Shown: positions 17,208 to 25,113 of the stretch, one piece after another
Layout: each line of letters starts with the position of its first letter
Position numbering within the stretch: the first letter of the stretch is position 1
Source: DATAUD01 sp036268455
GTDB lineage: Bacteria > Verrucomicrobiota > Verrucomicrobiia > Limisphaerales > Palsa-1400
Assembly: GCA_036268455.1 (NCBI GenBank)
Contig: DATAUD010000009.1
Span: 62,001 to 126,000 of the forward strand
Reading direction: 5' to 3'
Length of the DNA: 64,000 nucleotides
Notes under the pieces: model-generated
What the model was told of the DNA's origin: nothing
What the model saw: only the letters and a program-made list of their open reading frames with translations
Database searches by the model: none
Position numbers and translations under genes: made by a program

Positions 17208-17316
17208 AATATTTCCTTGGGACACATTTGAACCAGGAAAGCCGGTAGATTTGAAGGCCGTGCAAATGGAATTTGACGATTTGGAAGAATTGAACCTGAC
17301 CTAAAAAGAAAAAAAT

Positions 17317-18198
17317 ATGAGCGAACAAGCGCCCGTCCCTGTAACCGCGAACAATAGCTTTGAGCGCATCAAGCGAGTCAGCGCAGAGGGTAACGAATCC
17401 TGGTCTGCCCGCGAACTGGCGCGTGTGCTGGAATATTCGGAATTTCGCCATTTCGTTCCAGTTATTGAAAAGGCCAAGGAAGCCTGTTTGAAGAGCAATC
17501 ATCGGGTGGAGGACCATTTCGAGCAAATCCTCGAAATGGTCGGCATCGGTTCCGGTGCGCAACGCGGGGTGGAAGACTGGAGACTTTCGCGTTACGCCTG
17601 TTATCTCGTCATCCAGAACGCCGATCCTAGCAAGCCTCTGGTAGCGTTGGGGCAAAATTATTTTGCCGTCCAGACGCGGCGGCAGGAACTGGCCGATGAA
17701 GAAGGCCCCAAGGAGGACCGGATGCGCCTGCAACTGCGCGCGGAGATGAAAAAGCACAACAAAAATCTTGCCGGCGCAGCCAGACAGGCGGGTGTGGCAA
17801 TGCCGCTGGACTACGCCATTTTCATGGATCACGGGTATCGCGGGCTTTATGGCGGATTGGGCGTGCGCGACGTGCATGAGCGCAAGCGGCTCAAGCCCAA
17901 GGAACAACTCCTCGACCACATGGGCAGCACCGAATTAGCGGCCAACCTGTTCCGGGCCACGCAGACGGAGGAAAAATTGCGGCGGGAAAACGTGCGGAAC
18001 AAACATCAGGCTAACCGCATTCACGAGGAGGTGGGCCGTAAAGTGCGCAACACCATCCGGGAACTCGGGGGGACGATGCCAGAAAACCTGCCTGTGGCCG
18101 AGAACATTAAGAAAGTGGAAAGCCGCGAGAAAAAGCGGCTGAAAGCGGAGCGGAAAAAGGCACAGGAACCATTGCCACCTACGGAGAACAATTTCTAA
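17317..18198 (+). CDS. dinD: DNA damage-inducible protein D-like
   Basis: A 293-residue DinD-family protein. The N-terminal BRO-like segment (WSARELARVLEYSEFRHFVPVIEKAKEAC) is followed by the family region VEDWRLSRYACYLVIQNADPSKPLVALGQNYFAVQTRRQEL and a basic C-terminal coiled tail rich in Lys/Arg/Glu. In E. coli DinD is LexA-controlled and can inhibit RecA filament activity. No LexA-like palindrome was recognised in the 109-bp upstream gap. It has no obvious operon partner. The gene is often found in mobile or accessory DNA, but no element boundary is visible here. Confidence 0.88.
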   Translation: MSEQAPVPVTANNSFERIKRVSAEGNESWSARELARVLEYSEFRHFVPVIEKAKEACLKSNHRVEDHFEQILEMVGIGSGAQRGVEDWRLSRYACYLVIQNADPSKPLVALGQNYFAVQTRRQELADEEGPKEDRMRLQLRAEMKKHNKNLAGAARQAGVAMPLDYAIFMDHGYRGLYGGLGVRDVHERKRLKPKEQLLDHMGSTELAANLFRATQTEEKLRRENVRNKHQANRIHEEVGRKVRNTIRELGGTMPENLPVAENIKKVESREKKRLKAERKKAQEPLPPTENNF

Positions 18199-18269
18199 TG
18201 AAAACTCTTTCGACGGGTTGGCGTAAAGCAAGTCTGGGCAGCTTCATATCGAAAAAATGACATTCCACC

Positions 18270-19910
18270 TCAACGATTTTCTCCGAGGTTAGAGCGCCAG
18301 GACCAATCGCCGCGCGTCATGTCAACTGCGCCCCACGAAGTCTTAAGCACTGTTCCGTGATCGTCGATGCCGTCCCAGCCGATGGAGTATATAAGGATTT
18401 GGCCGTTTTCGCTTCGGTAATGGAGGGACTTGCCGTCGATGATGTCGTGCGGCAAGGGGCAGATGAATCGCGGTTCGAGGAGGTCTAAAGATTTTGGATA
18501 TTCACCGAAGACGAGCCGATAGCGTTCCGCGGCGCAGGCTATGCGGGCCATATCAAGGGAAGTCTGAGTATATGCGGATTTTATCGCGGAAATCGGACGG
18601 AAAGTCATCGCGGCAAGGAGACTGTAGGGTTGGGTTAAACTTACTTTGTCCAGGACAGGCCGGCGTGACCTGTCGTTGGATGTGATGCGTTTTTTGAGAT
18701 CGAACTGCGACAGGAGTTGTTGGTACGCGAGGCCCAGGGAGAGTTCGTTCTCGTAATACCAACCGGCAGGGAAGGCGTGATAGAAGGCCTCGGTCAAACG
18801 GGTTTCGAGATCAGCGTCCTCGTTGCAATCGGGGTCGATGTTAGCGTTATGCGTTTTGCGCGAATATTCAACTTGGTCCAAGGACATTGCGCGATTTTCG
18901 CGGACCTGTCTCGCGTATTGCGCGAGAAAATCGAATTTTACCAATTCGCCGTCCAAGGTCCCGATTTGCGAGTCTGACCACTGATGGTTCGCCAATCCTT
19001 CCCAAATGGGTTGGATGGTCATGTCTATAACGCGGGAATCCCAAAGACCCCAATTGAATGACTCGTTGGTGGCGGTTTCGGCCAGATGCAGTCCCATCAC
19101 GGTGTCTTTCAGGGCGTCGGCAGTGTGGCCGAGATTAAGTTCGGCCACAGCCCGCAGTTGGAGGACTTCAGCGCATCCCAAAAAACGTGATCCTCCGATG
19201 CGGATAAAATCGAATGGATTTTGCGGGTCGTAATGAAGGGGGAAACTCGAGTGCGGGAGCAAAGTGGCGCGGCGAAGCTCCTCAATGGCTGGATCATACA
19301 GGTTGAGGGCCAGCAATACATCGGCGACGGGCGTTTGGGGGTGTGGGGCCATGGGAAATCCGTTCGTGGGCGGAATGGGTTCAATGGGTCGAGCGCCATA
19401 GCGGCCATAAAACCGGTAGCGCAGTGGTTTATATTTGATCGGGGGAGGGGTCCGGAAGTAATCCTGCCAGTAACTGAGGTCTGTAAATCGTGAGTAGCGC
19501 CAGTTACTCAGGTTTGTTGGGCTCCTGAAGTCATCCTCACGATAAAGACTCATGCGCAATCTATTGACGACATTGGTTGGGGGCTTTATGGGTGGTCGGA
19601 TGAGGCGCCCAGTCTTGTCCACGGAGGATTGGTAACTGCTGGCGACGATGGGGGTCCGGGCGAAATTTTCGTCGTCGGGGCCCGAATAATGAGGGAGGGC
19701 AGCCCAATCGAACCGTTCCCCTTTGGTTTCGCATTGCTGCTTGAATTGATTCCAAGCGCGTTCGCCACGCCAATCTTCTTCCAGGTAAAAGAGCGGAATC
19801 AACACGCCAAGAAGGATTGTGCCGCAAAGGAGGCCGCAGGCTAACCGGCTTCTTGTGAGACATTTAGGTAATCGATGTCCGAATTGGGCAACCTTTTTCA
19901 TGGCTTCCAA
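18270..19910 (-). CDS. Large membrane-anchored protein of unknown function
   Basis: A 546-residue protein with one N-terminal transmembrane segment (LACGLLCGTILLGVLIPLFYL) and a large, presumably periplasmic, soluble part. A helical-repeat look is suggested by segments such as CAEVLQLRAVAELNLGHTADALKDTVMGLHLAE. The C-terminus (GQILIYSIGWDGIDDHGTV) resembles the ends of uncharacterised proteins common in Verrucomicrobiota and Planctomycetota. The start at 19910 is an ATG; another ATG lies three codons later. No function is proposed. Confidence 0.75.
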   Translation of the reverse strand: MEAMKKVAQFGHRLPKCLTRSRLACGLLCGTILLGVLIPLFYLEEDWRGERAWNQFKQQCETKGERFDWAALPHYSGPDDENFARTPIVASSYQSSVDKTGRLIRPPIKPPTNVVNRLRMSLYREDDFRSPTNLSNWRYSRFTDLSYWQDYFRTPPPIKYKPLRYRFYGRYGARPIEPIPPTNGFPMAPHPQTPVADVLLALNLYDPAIEELRRATLLPHSSFPLHYDPQNPFDFIRIGGSRFLGCAEVLQLRAVAELNLGHTADALKDTVMGLHLAETATNESFNWGLWDSRVIDMTIQPIWEGLANHQWSDSQIGTLDGELVKFDFLAQYARQVRENRAMSLDQVEYSRKTHNANIDPDCNEDADLETRLTEAFYHAFPAGWYYENELSLGLAYQQLLSQFDLKKRITSNDRSRRPVLDKVSLTQPYSLLAAMTFRPISAIKSAYTQTSLDMARIACAAERYRLVFGEYPKSLDLLEPRFICPLPHDIIDGKSLHYRSENGQILIYSIGWDGIDDHGTVLKTSWGAVDMTRGDWSWRSNLGENR

Positions 19911-20012
19911 TTAAGACAAGGCATTTGACGGGTTATCACGGTTTTTATGGCTTGCCCCCGGCGAATTCTGCATTTGCAGTGTGGGCGGGTGGGCGTAGAG
20001 TGGGGTTTGCGT

Positions 20013-20810
20013 ATGTTGAAGACGGATGATAAATCGGGCGTGATGCACGATAAACAGAGCGAACGCGATCATAGACAGTTGCGCATCGATAAGGTGGGCG
20101 TTCGCGGGTTGCGATTTCCCATCCAAATACGGGATAAAGCAAGGGTTTCTCAGAATACCATCGCGACTATCGGCATGTTTGTCGATCTGCCGCATGAGTT
20201 CAAGGGGACTCATATGAGCCGGTTCATTGAGGTGCTCAATTCTCACGGGCATCTGGTTCATGTGGATAATATCACGGATATCCTGCACGCCATGCAGAGG
20301 AAACTGAAGTCGGCGGTGGCACACTTGGAGATGGAGTTTCCGTTTTTCCTGGCGAAAAAGGCGCCGGTCTCGGGGATGGAGGGAATGATGGATTATGTGG
20401 CGCGGTTTGACGCGACGGCGAATGGGAAGGAGATCGATTTTGTTTTGACGGTGAAGGTGATGGTGACGACGCTCTGCCCGTGCTCGAAGGCGATCAGCCA
20501 GCACGGGGCGCACAATCAAAGGGGGTTGGTGACGGCGCAGGTGCGGTCGCGCAAGGCGATTTGGATCGAGGATTTGATCGCGTTGGTGGAAGGATCGGCG
20601 AGTTCGGAGTTGTATTCGCTGCTGAAACGGCAGGATGAGAAGGCAGTGACGGAGCGGGCGTACGAAAACCCGGTTTTTGTGGAAGACCTGGTGCGGAATG
20701 TGGCGCTCAAGTTGAATGCCCATCCGGATGTGGCATGGTATAAGGTGGAGGCGGAGAATTATGAAAGTATTCACAACCACAATGCCTATGCTTCCATCGA
20801 AAAAGGGTAG
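20013..20810 (+). CDS. folE2: GTP cyclohydrolase FolE2 (type IB)
   Basis: Makes dihydroneopterin triphosphate from GTP, the first step to folate and queuosine. The 265-residue protein matches FolE2: DKVGVRGLRFPIQIRDK near the N-terminus, the central VKVMVTTLCPCSKAISQHGAHNQRG with the conserved catalytic Cys, and FVEDLVRNVALKLN. Unlike FolE, FolE2 does not need zinc and is commonly under Zur control in bacteria that have both. The ATG at 20013 matches the family start; the longer frame does not. It heads a group that also contains zinc-independent DksA-, L33- and S18-like proteins and a zinc-type transporter and regulator, which strongly suggests a zinc-starvation role. Confidence 0.95.
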   Translation: MLKTDDKSGVMHDKQSERDHRQLRIDKVGVRGLRFPIQIRDKARVSQNTIATIGMFVDLPHEFKGTHMSRFIEVLNSHGHLVHVDNITDILHAMQRKLKSAVAHLEMEFPFFLAKKAPVSGMEGMMDYVARFDATANGKEIDFVLTVKVMVTTLCPCSKAISQHGAHNQRGLVTAQVRSRKAIWIEDLIALVEGSASSELYSLLKRQDEKAVTERAYENPVFVEDLVRNVALKLNAHPDVAWYKVEAENYESIHNHNAYASIEKG

Positions 20811-20846
20811 GCTTGCCTCAAGGTTGGGAGGGTCGGGATTTTTTCT

Positions 20847-20869
20847 GAAAATAGTTGTGGAATATTTTC
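20847..20869. promoter_or_regulatory. Inverted repeat upstream of the DksA-like gene
   Basis: GAAAATA and TATTTTC are separated by 9 bp, giving a 23-bp imperfectly spaced palindrome about 80 bp before the DksA-like gene. The AT-rich arms could be part of a promoter or a metal-regulator site. It does not clearly match the palindrome upstream of the ZIP gene, so assignment to the same regulator is only a possibility. Confidence 0.3.
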
Positions 20870-20948
20870 GCTTCTTTGCTACAGTCCCCCACCCCGAAAT
20901 GCCGGGGCCAGAGCCATCCGTGGAGTTGGCGTCGAAAATTTAATACTT

Positions 20949-21539
20949 GTGAGCAAAGGTAACGAAGAAATGAAAAAGCAAGCCGCACCGTCGGTTCGCC
21001 CGAAAAAAGCCGGGGCAGCCACAGCCGCGTCCATCTTGGGCCATGACGCCGTGCAATCCCCCGGCTCCAATGGCAAGGTCAAAGTGAAACCGCACTGGGC
21101 CAAGTATTACCGGCATCTGCTGGAGTTGCGGGACCGGCTCCTCCAACAAATGAGCGGGCTGGCCAAGGAATCGGCCGAGGAAATGTCCAATTACAGCCTT
21201 CACATGGCGGATTCGGGCACGGATAATTTTGACCGCGATTTTGCGCTGAGCCTGCTGTCATCGGACCAGGACGCGATTTATGAGATTGAGGAGGCCCTCA
21301 AGCGGATCGAGAAGAACACCTACGGCATCTGCGAATTGACGGGCAAGCAGATTCCTCTCCCGCGCCTGGATGCGATCCCATGGACGCGTTTCACGGTGGA
21401 GGCGCAAAGCCAGCTTGAACGGGAAGGGGCCTTGCGCCAGCGGCGTTTGGGCCAGCTTGGGACTGTCGATACCACCGGCGGAGTCGATGCCGAGGAAGAA
21501 GAGGAAGTGGAAGAAAAGCCTGTCAAGGAAAAGGAATAG
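20949..21539 (+). CDS. TraR/DksA-family protein lacking the zinc finger cysteines
   Basis: A 196-residue relative of DksA, which acts with ppGpp at RNA polymerase. The coiled-coil part (LLELRDRLLQQMSGLAKESAEEMSNYSLHMADSGTDNFDRD) and the globular end (ALKRIEKNTYGICELTGKQIPLPRLDAIPWTRFTVEAQ) are clear. The usual four zinc ligands are reduced to one Cys: CELTGK replaces the first CxxC and FTVEAQ the second. Zinc-free DksA paralogues are known parts of zinc-starvation regulons. The frame opens with GTG at 20949; an ATG at 20970 is an alternative. The tail is very acidic. It lies 6 nt upstream of rpmG. Confidence 0.88.
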   Translation: MSKGNEEMKKQAAPSVRPKKAGAATAASILGHDAVQSPGSNGKVKVKPHWAKYYRHLLELRDRLLQQMSGLAKESAEEMSNYSLHMADSGTDNFDRDFALSLLSSDQDAIYEIEEALKRIEKNTYGICELTGKQIPLPRLDAIPWTRFTVEAQSQLEREGALRQRRLGQLGTVDTTGGVDAEEEEEVEEKPVKEKE

Positions 21540-21545
21540 AATATC

Positions 21546-21713
21546 ATGGCCCGCGAAATCATTACCATTGAATGCACTGAGGCGCGCAAGGAGGGCAAAT
21601 CGCCCTCGCGTTACACGACGACGCGCAACAAGAAGCTCAAGACGGAGAAACTGGAGATAAAAAAATACAACCCCGCGCTGCGCCGGCGAACGGTGCACCG
21701 GGAAATCAAATAA
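21546..21713 (+). CDS. rpmG: Ribosomal protein bL33, zinc-independent form
   Basis: A 55-residue 50S subunit protein. It begins MAREIITIECTEARKEG and has the family motif RYTTTRNKK, ending KKYNPALRRRTVHREIK. Zinc-binding L33 carries two CxxC pairs; here only a single Cys remains (IECTEAR) and the second pair is replaced (NPALRR), so this is a C-minus form that should not bind zinc. It is placed between the zinc-finger-free DksA-like gene and rpsR, 6 nt either side, so the three genes are almost certainly one transcript. Confidence 0.93.
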   Translation: MAREIITIECTEARKEGKSPSRYTTTRNKKLKTEKLEIKKYNPALRRRTVHREIK

Positions 21714-21719
21714 TTTCTT

Positions 21720-21986
21720 ATGCCTCGAAAAACACATCCCGAAAAGCCGGCCGGCCGCGGAGCACGCGGCAAGGCAGGGGCAGTCGAAGTCCGCACGCCG
21801 CGTCCAAAGCCGAAAATCGACTTTACGTTTGACGCGCTGGATTACAAGAACGTGACGCTGCTGAAGCAGTTTGTGACGGACCAGGGGCGGATACTTCCGC
21901 GTAAATACACCGGGCTTCCGGCGCATTATCAGCGGCAGCTCAACCGGAGCGTGAAGCGCGCGCGGCAGATGCTTTTGATGAAGTAG
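21720..21986 (+). CDS. rpsR: Ribosomal protein bS18, zinc-independent form
   Basis: An 88-residue 30S subunit protein. The conserved core DALDYKNVTLLKQFVTDQGRILPRKYTGLPAHYQRQLNRSVKRARQMLLM is present after a basic, proline-rich N-terminal extension. There is no cysteine, so it is the form that does not bind zinc. The usual neighbours rpsF, ssb and rplI are absent; it instead follows rpmG by 6 nt. This supports a secondary, regulated copy, but whether the genome has another rpsR cannot be seen. A strong terminator follows at 22011. Confidence 0.94.
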   Translation: MPRKTHPEKPAGRGARGKAGAVEVRTPRPKPKIDFTFDALDYKNVTLLKQFVTDQGRILPRKYTGLPAHYQRQLNRSVKRARQMLLMK

Positions 21987-22010
21987 ATTTGCGCCAGCGG
22001 TAGAGACGAA

Positions 22011-22039
22011 CCCCGCGGAAAGAACGCGGGGTTTTTTTT
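22011..22039 (+). terminator. Rho-independent terminator after rpsR
   Basis: CCCCGCG (22011-22017) pairs with CGCGGGG (22025-22031) around a 7-nt loop, followed by eight T residues. It ends the dksA-like/rpmG/rpsR transcript. The last T of the run is also the first base of the operator-like palindrome that precedes the ZIP gene. Confidence 0.92.
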
Positions 22040-22066
22040 GCAAATCGTTATTGCAAACGATTTGCA
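22039..22066. promoter_or_regulatory. 28-bp palindrome, probable Zur/Fur operator
   Basis: TGCAAATCGTT and AACGATTTGCA are perfect 11-bp inverted arms around the 6-bp centre ATTGCA. It ends 20 nt before the start codon of a ZIP-family metal transporter whose downstream neighbour is a Fur-family regulator. Size, symmetry and place fit a Zur- or Fur-type operator that would repress the transporter when metal is plentiful. Binding itself is inferred. Confidence 0.72.
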
Positions 22067-22086
22067 ATTGGCGCATTTTAAGCAAA

Positions 22087-22797
22087 ATGGATTATTTGAT
22101 TTTGCTTTCCAGCATCGCGCTGGGCGCGTGCAGCGTCTTCTGGTTGAAGCTGGACCAGCCGCGCCATCTCAAGCCGCTCAACGCATTCGTCGGGGCTTAT
22201 TTGCTGAGCCTGACATTCTTGCACCTGTTGCCGGAGCTTTACGAAACGGCTCACGCGAAGGTTTGGGTGATTGGCGTGTTGATTCTTGTGGGTTTCTATA
22301 TTCAGGTGGCCCTGGAAGGGATTTCGCAGGGGATTGAACACGGGCACTCGCACGCCGTGGGGCATAAATTTCCGACGGGAATTCTGGCGGGTTTGTGCGT
22401 TCATGCGTTTATCGAGGCGATGGCGCTGGGGCGGCAGGACAGTTATCACGATCCGAAAACGCGGCGGCTCCTCCTGTGGAGCATCGTCGTGCACAATTAT
22501 CCGGTGTCGATTGCGCTGCTGGGAATGCTGTTGCACAGCGGGCTTCGGCGCGGGGTGGCGCTGGCGGGGCTTGGATTGTTTGCGGTAATGGCGCCGCTGG
22601 GATTGCTGGTGAGCGGCCACGTGCTCTTTTTGGCGCAGCATTCGCAGGAATTGATGGCGATCGTCATTGGAATTTTCATGCATATTTCTACGACGATCCT
22701 TTTTGAAAGCGAAGAGGGGCACAAGTTGCATCGTCTAAAACTGGCGGGGATCATCATCGGAACAGGGCTGGGATTCCTGAGCCTGTTTTTTGAATAG
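22087..22797 (+). CDS. ZIP-family divalent metal transporter
   Basis: Inner-membrane transporter of 236 residues with about seven to eight helices. ZIP hallmarks: FLHLLPELYETAHAK in an early helix, a His-rich loop (GIEHGHSHAVGHK), and the paired metal-site helices VHAFIEAMALG and VVHNYPVSIALLGMLL; HISTTILFE lies near the C-terminus. Zinc is the likely cargo given the zinc-sparing neighbours. The ATG at 22087 matches the first membrane helix. It lies just downstream of a 28-bp palindrome and 9 nt upstream of the Fur-family gene. Confidence 0.88.
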   Translation: MDYLILLSSIALGACSVFWLKLDQPRHLKPLNAFVGAYLLSLTFLHLLPELYETAHAKVWVIGVLILVGFYIQVALEGISQGIEHGHSHAVGHKFPTGILAGLCVHAFIEAMALGRQDSYHDPKTRRLLLWSIVVHNYPVSIALLGMLLHSGLRRGVALAGLGLFAVMAPLGLLVSGHVLFLAQHSQELMAIVIGIFMHISTTILFESEEGHKLHRLKLAGIIIGTGLGFLSLFFE

Positions 22798-22806
22798 AAT
22801 GTCAAC

Positions 22807-23253
22807 ATGAAGAAACACGATCATTCCGCGCGGCCGCAAATGCCGGAGTTGACTGACCGCCTGCGGGGGAAATCGCGGCGGATCACGGGGCAGCGCGAGG
22901 CGATCCTCGGCGTCTTGCGGCATCATCCGCACCCGATGAGCAGCAAGGAGGTGCAATCGCGCCTGGGCGGCGAGGACTGCGACCTGGCAACGATTTACCG
23001 CTCGCTGCACCTGCTGGAAAGCATCGGCATGGTGAAGCGGTTTGATTTGGGGGACGGGGTTGCGCGTTATGAATTAATGGGAACGGACGACGACGGGCAT
23101 CATCACCATTTGATTTGCCGGCAATGCGCGGAAGTGGTGGAGATCGAGGATTGCTTTCCGCGGAAATTGGAGGAGGAGATCGCGCGGCGCAACGGTTATA
23201 CGAAGGTGACCCACCGGCTGGAGTTTTTTGGGCTTTGTCCGAACTGCCGGTGA
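22807..23253 (+). CDS. Fur-family metalloregulator, probably Zur
   Basis: A 148-residue metal-responsive repressor. The winged helix contains RITGQREAILGVLRHHPHPMSSKEV and DLATIYRSLHLLESIGMVKRFDLGDGVARYEL. The dimerisation/metal half has DDDGHHHHLICRQC and ends FFGLCPNCR, giving two CxxC pairs for a structural zinc and His/Asp for the sensing site. Being 9 nt after the ZIP gene and close to zinc-independent paralogues, it is most simply Zur; Fur or another metal cannot be excluded by sequence alone. Confidence 0.88.
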   Translation: MKKHDHSARPQMPELTDRLRGKSRRITGQREAILGVLRHHPHPMSSKEVQSRLGGEDCDLATIYRSLHLLESIGMVKRFDLGDGVARYELMGTDDDGHHHHLICRQCAEVVEIEDCFPRKLEEEIARRNGYTKVTHRLEFFGLCPNCR

Positions 23254-23263
23254 TGGCCGGCGG

Positions 23264-23995
23264 TCATTTGACGGAGGCCCAGACGCGGTGTACGTCGTCG
23301 TGTTCTTCGAGTTCCTGCAAAAATTCCCCGACTTCGGTGCGTTGCGATTCGCTCAATTCGGGAATGTTTTTCGGGACGTAGCCAATTTCGCTTGTCACGA
23401 CAGTCCAACCGTGGGAGGCGAGCCAAGTCGTGACGGAATGGACGGCGGGGCGATCACAAATGAAGCGCGCGCCGGCGGTTTCGGCGGGAACGTCGTCGTT
23501 CTGCTCGTGGGTTAGGGGTTCGACTTCATTGGCGCCCGCTTCGATTGCGGCGGCTTCGCGGTCGATATTGGCATCGGGGTGGTGGGCCTCGACGAGTCCA
23601 ACGTGGTCAAAAAGAAATTTGTTTCCGCCAGCCTGTCCGAGTTGGCCTTTCTTGAAAAGCATGCGGATTTCCGGAGCGGTGCGGTTCACGTTGTCCGTAT
23701 AAACCTCGACGATGACGGGGACTTTGTGGGGAGCGTAACCCTCAAAGACGACGTGTTCGACGATCATTTTGTCCGCGCCGATGCCGGCGCCTTTTTTAAT
23801 GGCGCGCTCGATGGCTTCGCGATTGACGCTTTCGCGTTTGGCCTTTTCAACGGCGGTGAAAAGGCGGGGATTCATCGTGGGGTCGGCTCCGCCCATTTTG
23901 GCGGCGACGGAGATTTCCCGAACGAGTTTGCCGGTCGTGCGGCCCTTTTTGAGGCCGGCGACCAGGCGCTTTGCGTGCAACCATTGGCGTCCCAT
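23264..23995 (-). CDS. YebC/PmpR-family regulator (TACO1-like)
   Basis: A 243-residue YebC-family protein. It begins MGRQWLHAKR and shows the family segments AAKMGGADPTMNPRLFTAVEKAK, IERAIKKGAG, VFEGYAPHKVPVIVEVYTDNVNRTAPEIR and LFDHVGLVEA. Members act as DNA-binding regulators or, as in TACO1 and recently described bacterial homologues, help translation of proline-rich stretches. I use the ATG at 23995, two codons inside the longest frame. It is on the opposite strand to its neighbours, its end only 10 nt from the Fur gene end, so the two genes converge. Confidence 0.93.
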   Translation of the reverse strand: MGRQWLHAKRLVAGLKKGRTTGKLVREISVAAKMGGADPTMNPRLFTAVEKAKRESVNREAIERAIKKGAGIGADKMIVEHVVFEGYAPHKVPVIVEVYTDNVNRTAPEIRMLFKKGQLGQAGGNKFLFDHVGLVEAHHPDANIDREAAAIEAGANEVEPLTHEQNDDVPAETAGARFICDRPAVHSVTTWLASHGWTVVTSEIGYVPKNIPELSESQRTEVGEFLQELEEHDDVHRVWASVK

Positions 23996-24106
23996 GAGCA
24001 AAGGCTAGCAAACAAGCGGGGAGTGATCAACCGTGGAACGAATCCATTGACGGCCTTTGAAGCGTCAAGTACGTTGTCCGGCGTGATCGCTGGAAAACAA
24101 GCGGGT

Positions 24107-24475
24107 ATGAATGCCGCCGCAACGCCGAACATTCGCGTGGGCGATGAACGGTTGATCAAGGTGACGCCCAGCGCGGCGAAAAAGGTTTGCTCGCTTTTGC
24201 AGAAGCAAGGGCGGCCGGGAGGAGTTTTGCGCGTGGCGGTGATCGGCGGCGGATGCTCGGGGCTGCAATACAAAATGGATTTGCAAGACCAGCCGGCGAA
24301 TCGGGACATCCTGGTGGAAAGCGAAGGGGTGAAAGTGGTGGTGGACCCGAAGAGCGCGCTGTACGTCACGGGCAGCGAATTGGATTTCGTGGACGCGCTG
24401 CAGGACGGGGGCTTCAAGGTCAAGAATCCCAACGCGGCCTCGAGTTGTTCCTGCGGCGAGAGCTTCAGCGCGTAG
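24107..24475 (+). CDS. Iron-sulfur cluster carrier, IscA/ErpA family
   Basis: A 122-residue A-type carrier that receives and delivers Fe-S clusters. The three conserved cysteines are present: GGGCSGLQY and SCSCGES near the C-terminus. The core (LIKVTPSAAKKVCSLLQKQG, LRVAVIGGGCSGLQYKMDL, VVVDPKSALYVTGSELDFVDAL) is standard. The ATG at 24107 fits the family length, though a longer frame extends upstream antisense to yebC. It is followed after 18 nt by an HscB-like co-chaperone, a natural pairing in cluster transfer; IscU, IscS and HscA are not in the window. Confidence 0.92.
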   Translation: MNAAATPNIRVGDERLIKVTPSAAKKVCSLLQKQGRPGGVLRVAVIGGGCSGLQYKMDLQDQPANRDILVESEGVKVVVDPKSALYVTGSELDFVDALQDGGFKVKNPNAASSCSCGESFSA

Positions 24476-24493
24476 GGCGGCGCGATTTCTGTC

Positions 24494-25111
24494 ATGGATA
24501 ATTTTGCCCTGCTCTGCCAGCCGCGCAGGCCGTGGATCGACCCGGATTCTTTGAAGGCGGTTTTCCTGGAAATCTCGGCGCGCGCGCACCCGGATCGTGT
24601 TCACGGCGGGACGGATGAAGAAAAGAGTACGGCCACGGGACGCTACGCGGAATTGAATTCGGCCTACAATTGCCTGCGAGAGCCGAAACAGCGGCTGCTT
24701 CATTTGCTCGAACTGGAACTGGGCGCGCCGCCGCCAAACGTCCAGGACATCCCGGGCGGGACCATGGAGTTGTTTGTCGAAGTGGGCAAAACGTGCCGCG
24801 AGGCGGATGGTCTTCTTGCGGCGAAGCCGAAAACGGCGTCGCCGCTTTTGCAGGCGCAATGGTTTGAGAGGGGAATGGAATGCTCCGAACGTCTGTCAGC
24901 GCTGCAACGCCGAATCCAATTGCGGGCGGATGAACTTTTGGCAGAGTTGAAGGGAATGAACAGTGTGTGGAACGATGCGCCCGCTCCCGGATCACCCGTG
25001 CGCGCGGACGCTTTGCCTTTGCGCCGGTTGGAGGAAATCAGCCGCGAATTCAGCTACATTTCCCGGTGGAGCGGACAAATCCACGAGCGGATCGCTCAAC
25101 TTTCGTTTTGA
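24494..25111 (+). CDS. hscB: HscB-like J-domain co-chaperone
   Basis: A 205-residue J-domain protein that would stimulate an HscA/DnaK ATPase and hand over the Fe-S scaffold. The N-terminal J-domain contains AHPDRVHGG with the HPD tripeptide, then YAELNSAYNCLREPKQRLLHLLELE, a segment typical of HscB. The C-terminal part is helical, with a likely three-helix bundle. Its position immediately after the A-type carrier supports HscB over a general DnaJ-like protein. Confidence 0.8.
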   Translation: MDNFALLCQPRRPWIDPDSLKAVFLEISARAHPDRVHGGTDEEKSTATGRYAELNSAYNCLREPKQRLLHLLELELGAPPPNVQDIPGGTMELFVEVGKTCREADGLLAAKPKTASPLLQAQWFERGMECSERLSALQRRIQLRADELLAELKGMNSVWNDAPAPGSPVRADALPLRRLEEISREFSYISRWSGQIHERIAQLSF

Positions 25112-25113
25112 CA

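Noticed and set aside
17267..17305. 12-codon frame (MEFDDLEELNLT) before dinD
   Set aside because: Too short, no clear ribosome site, and no evidence it is translated.
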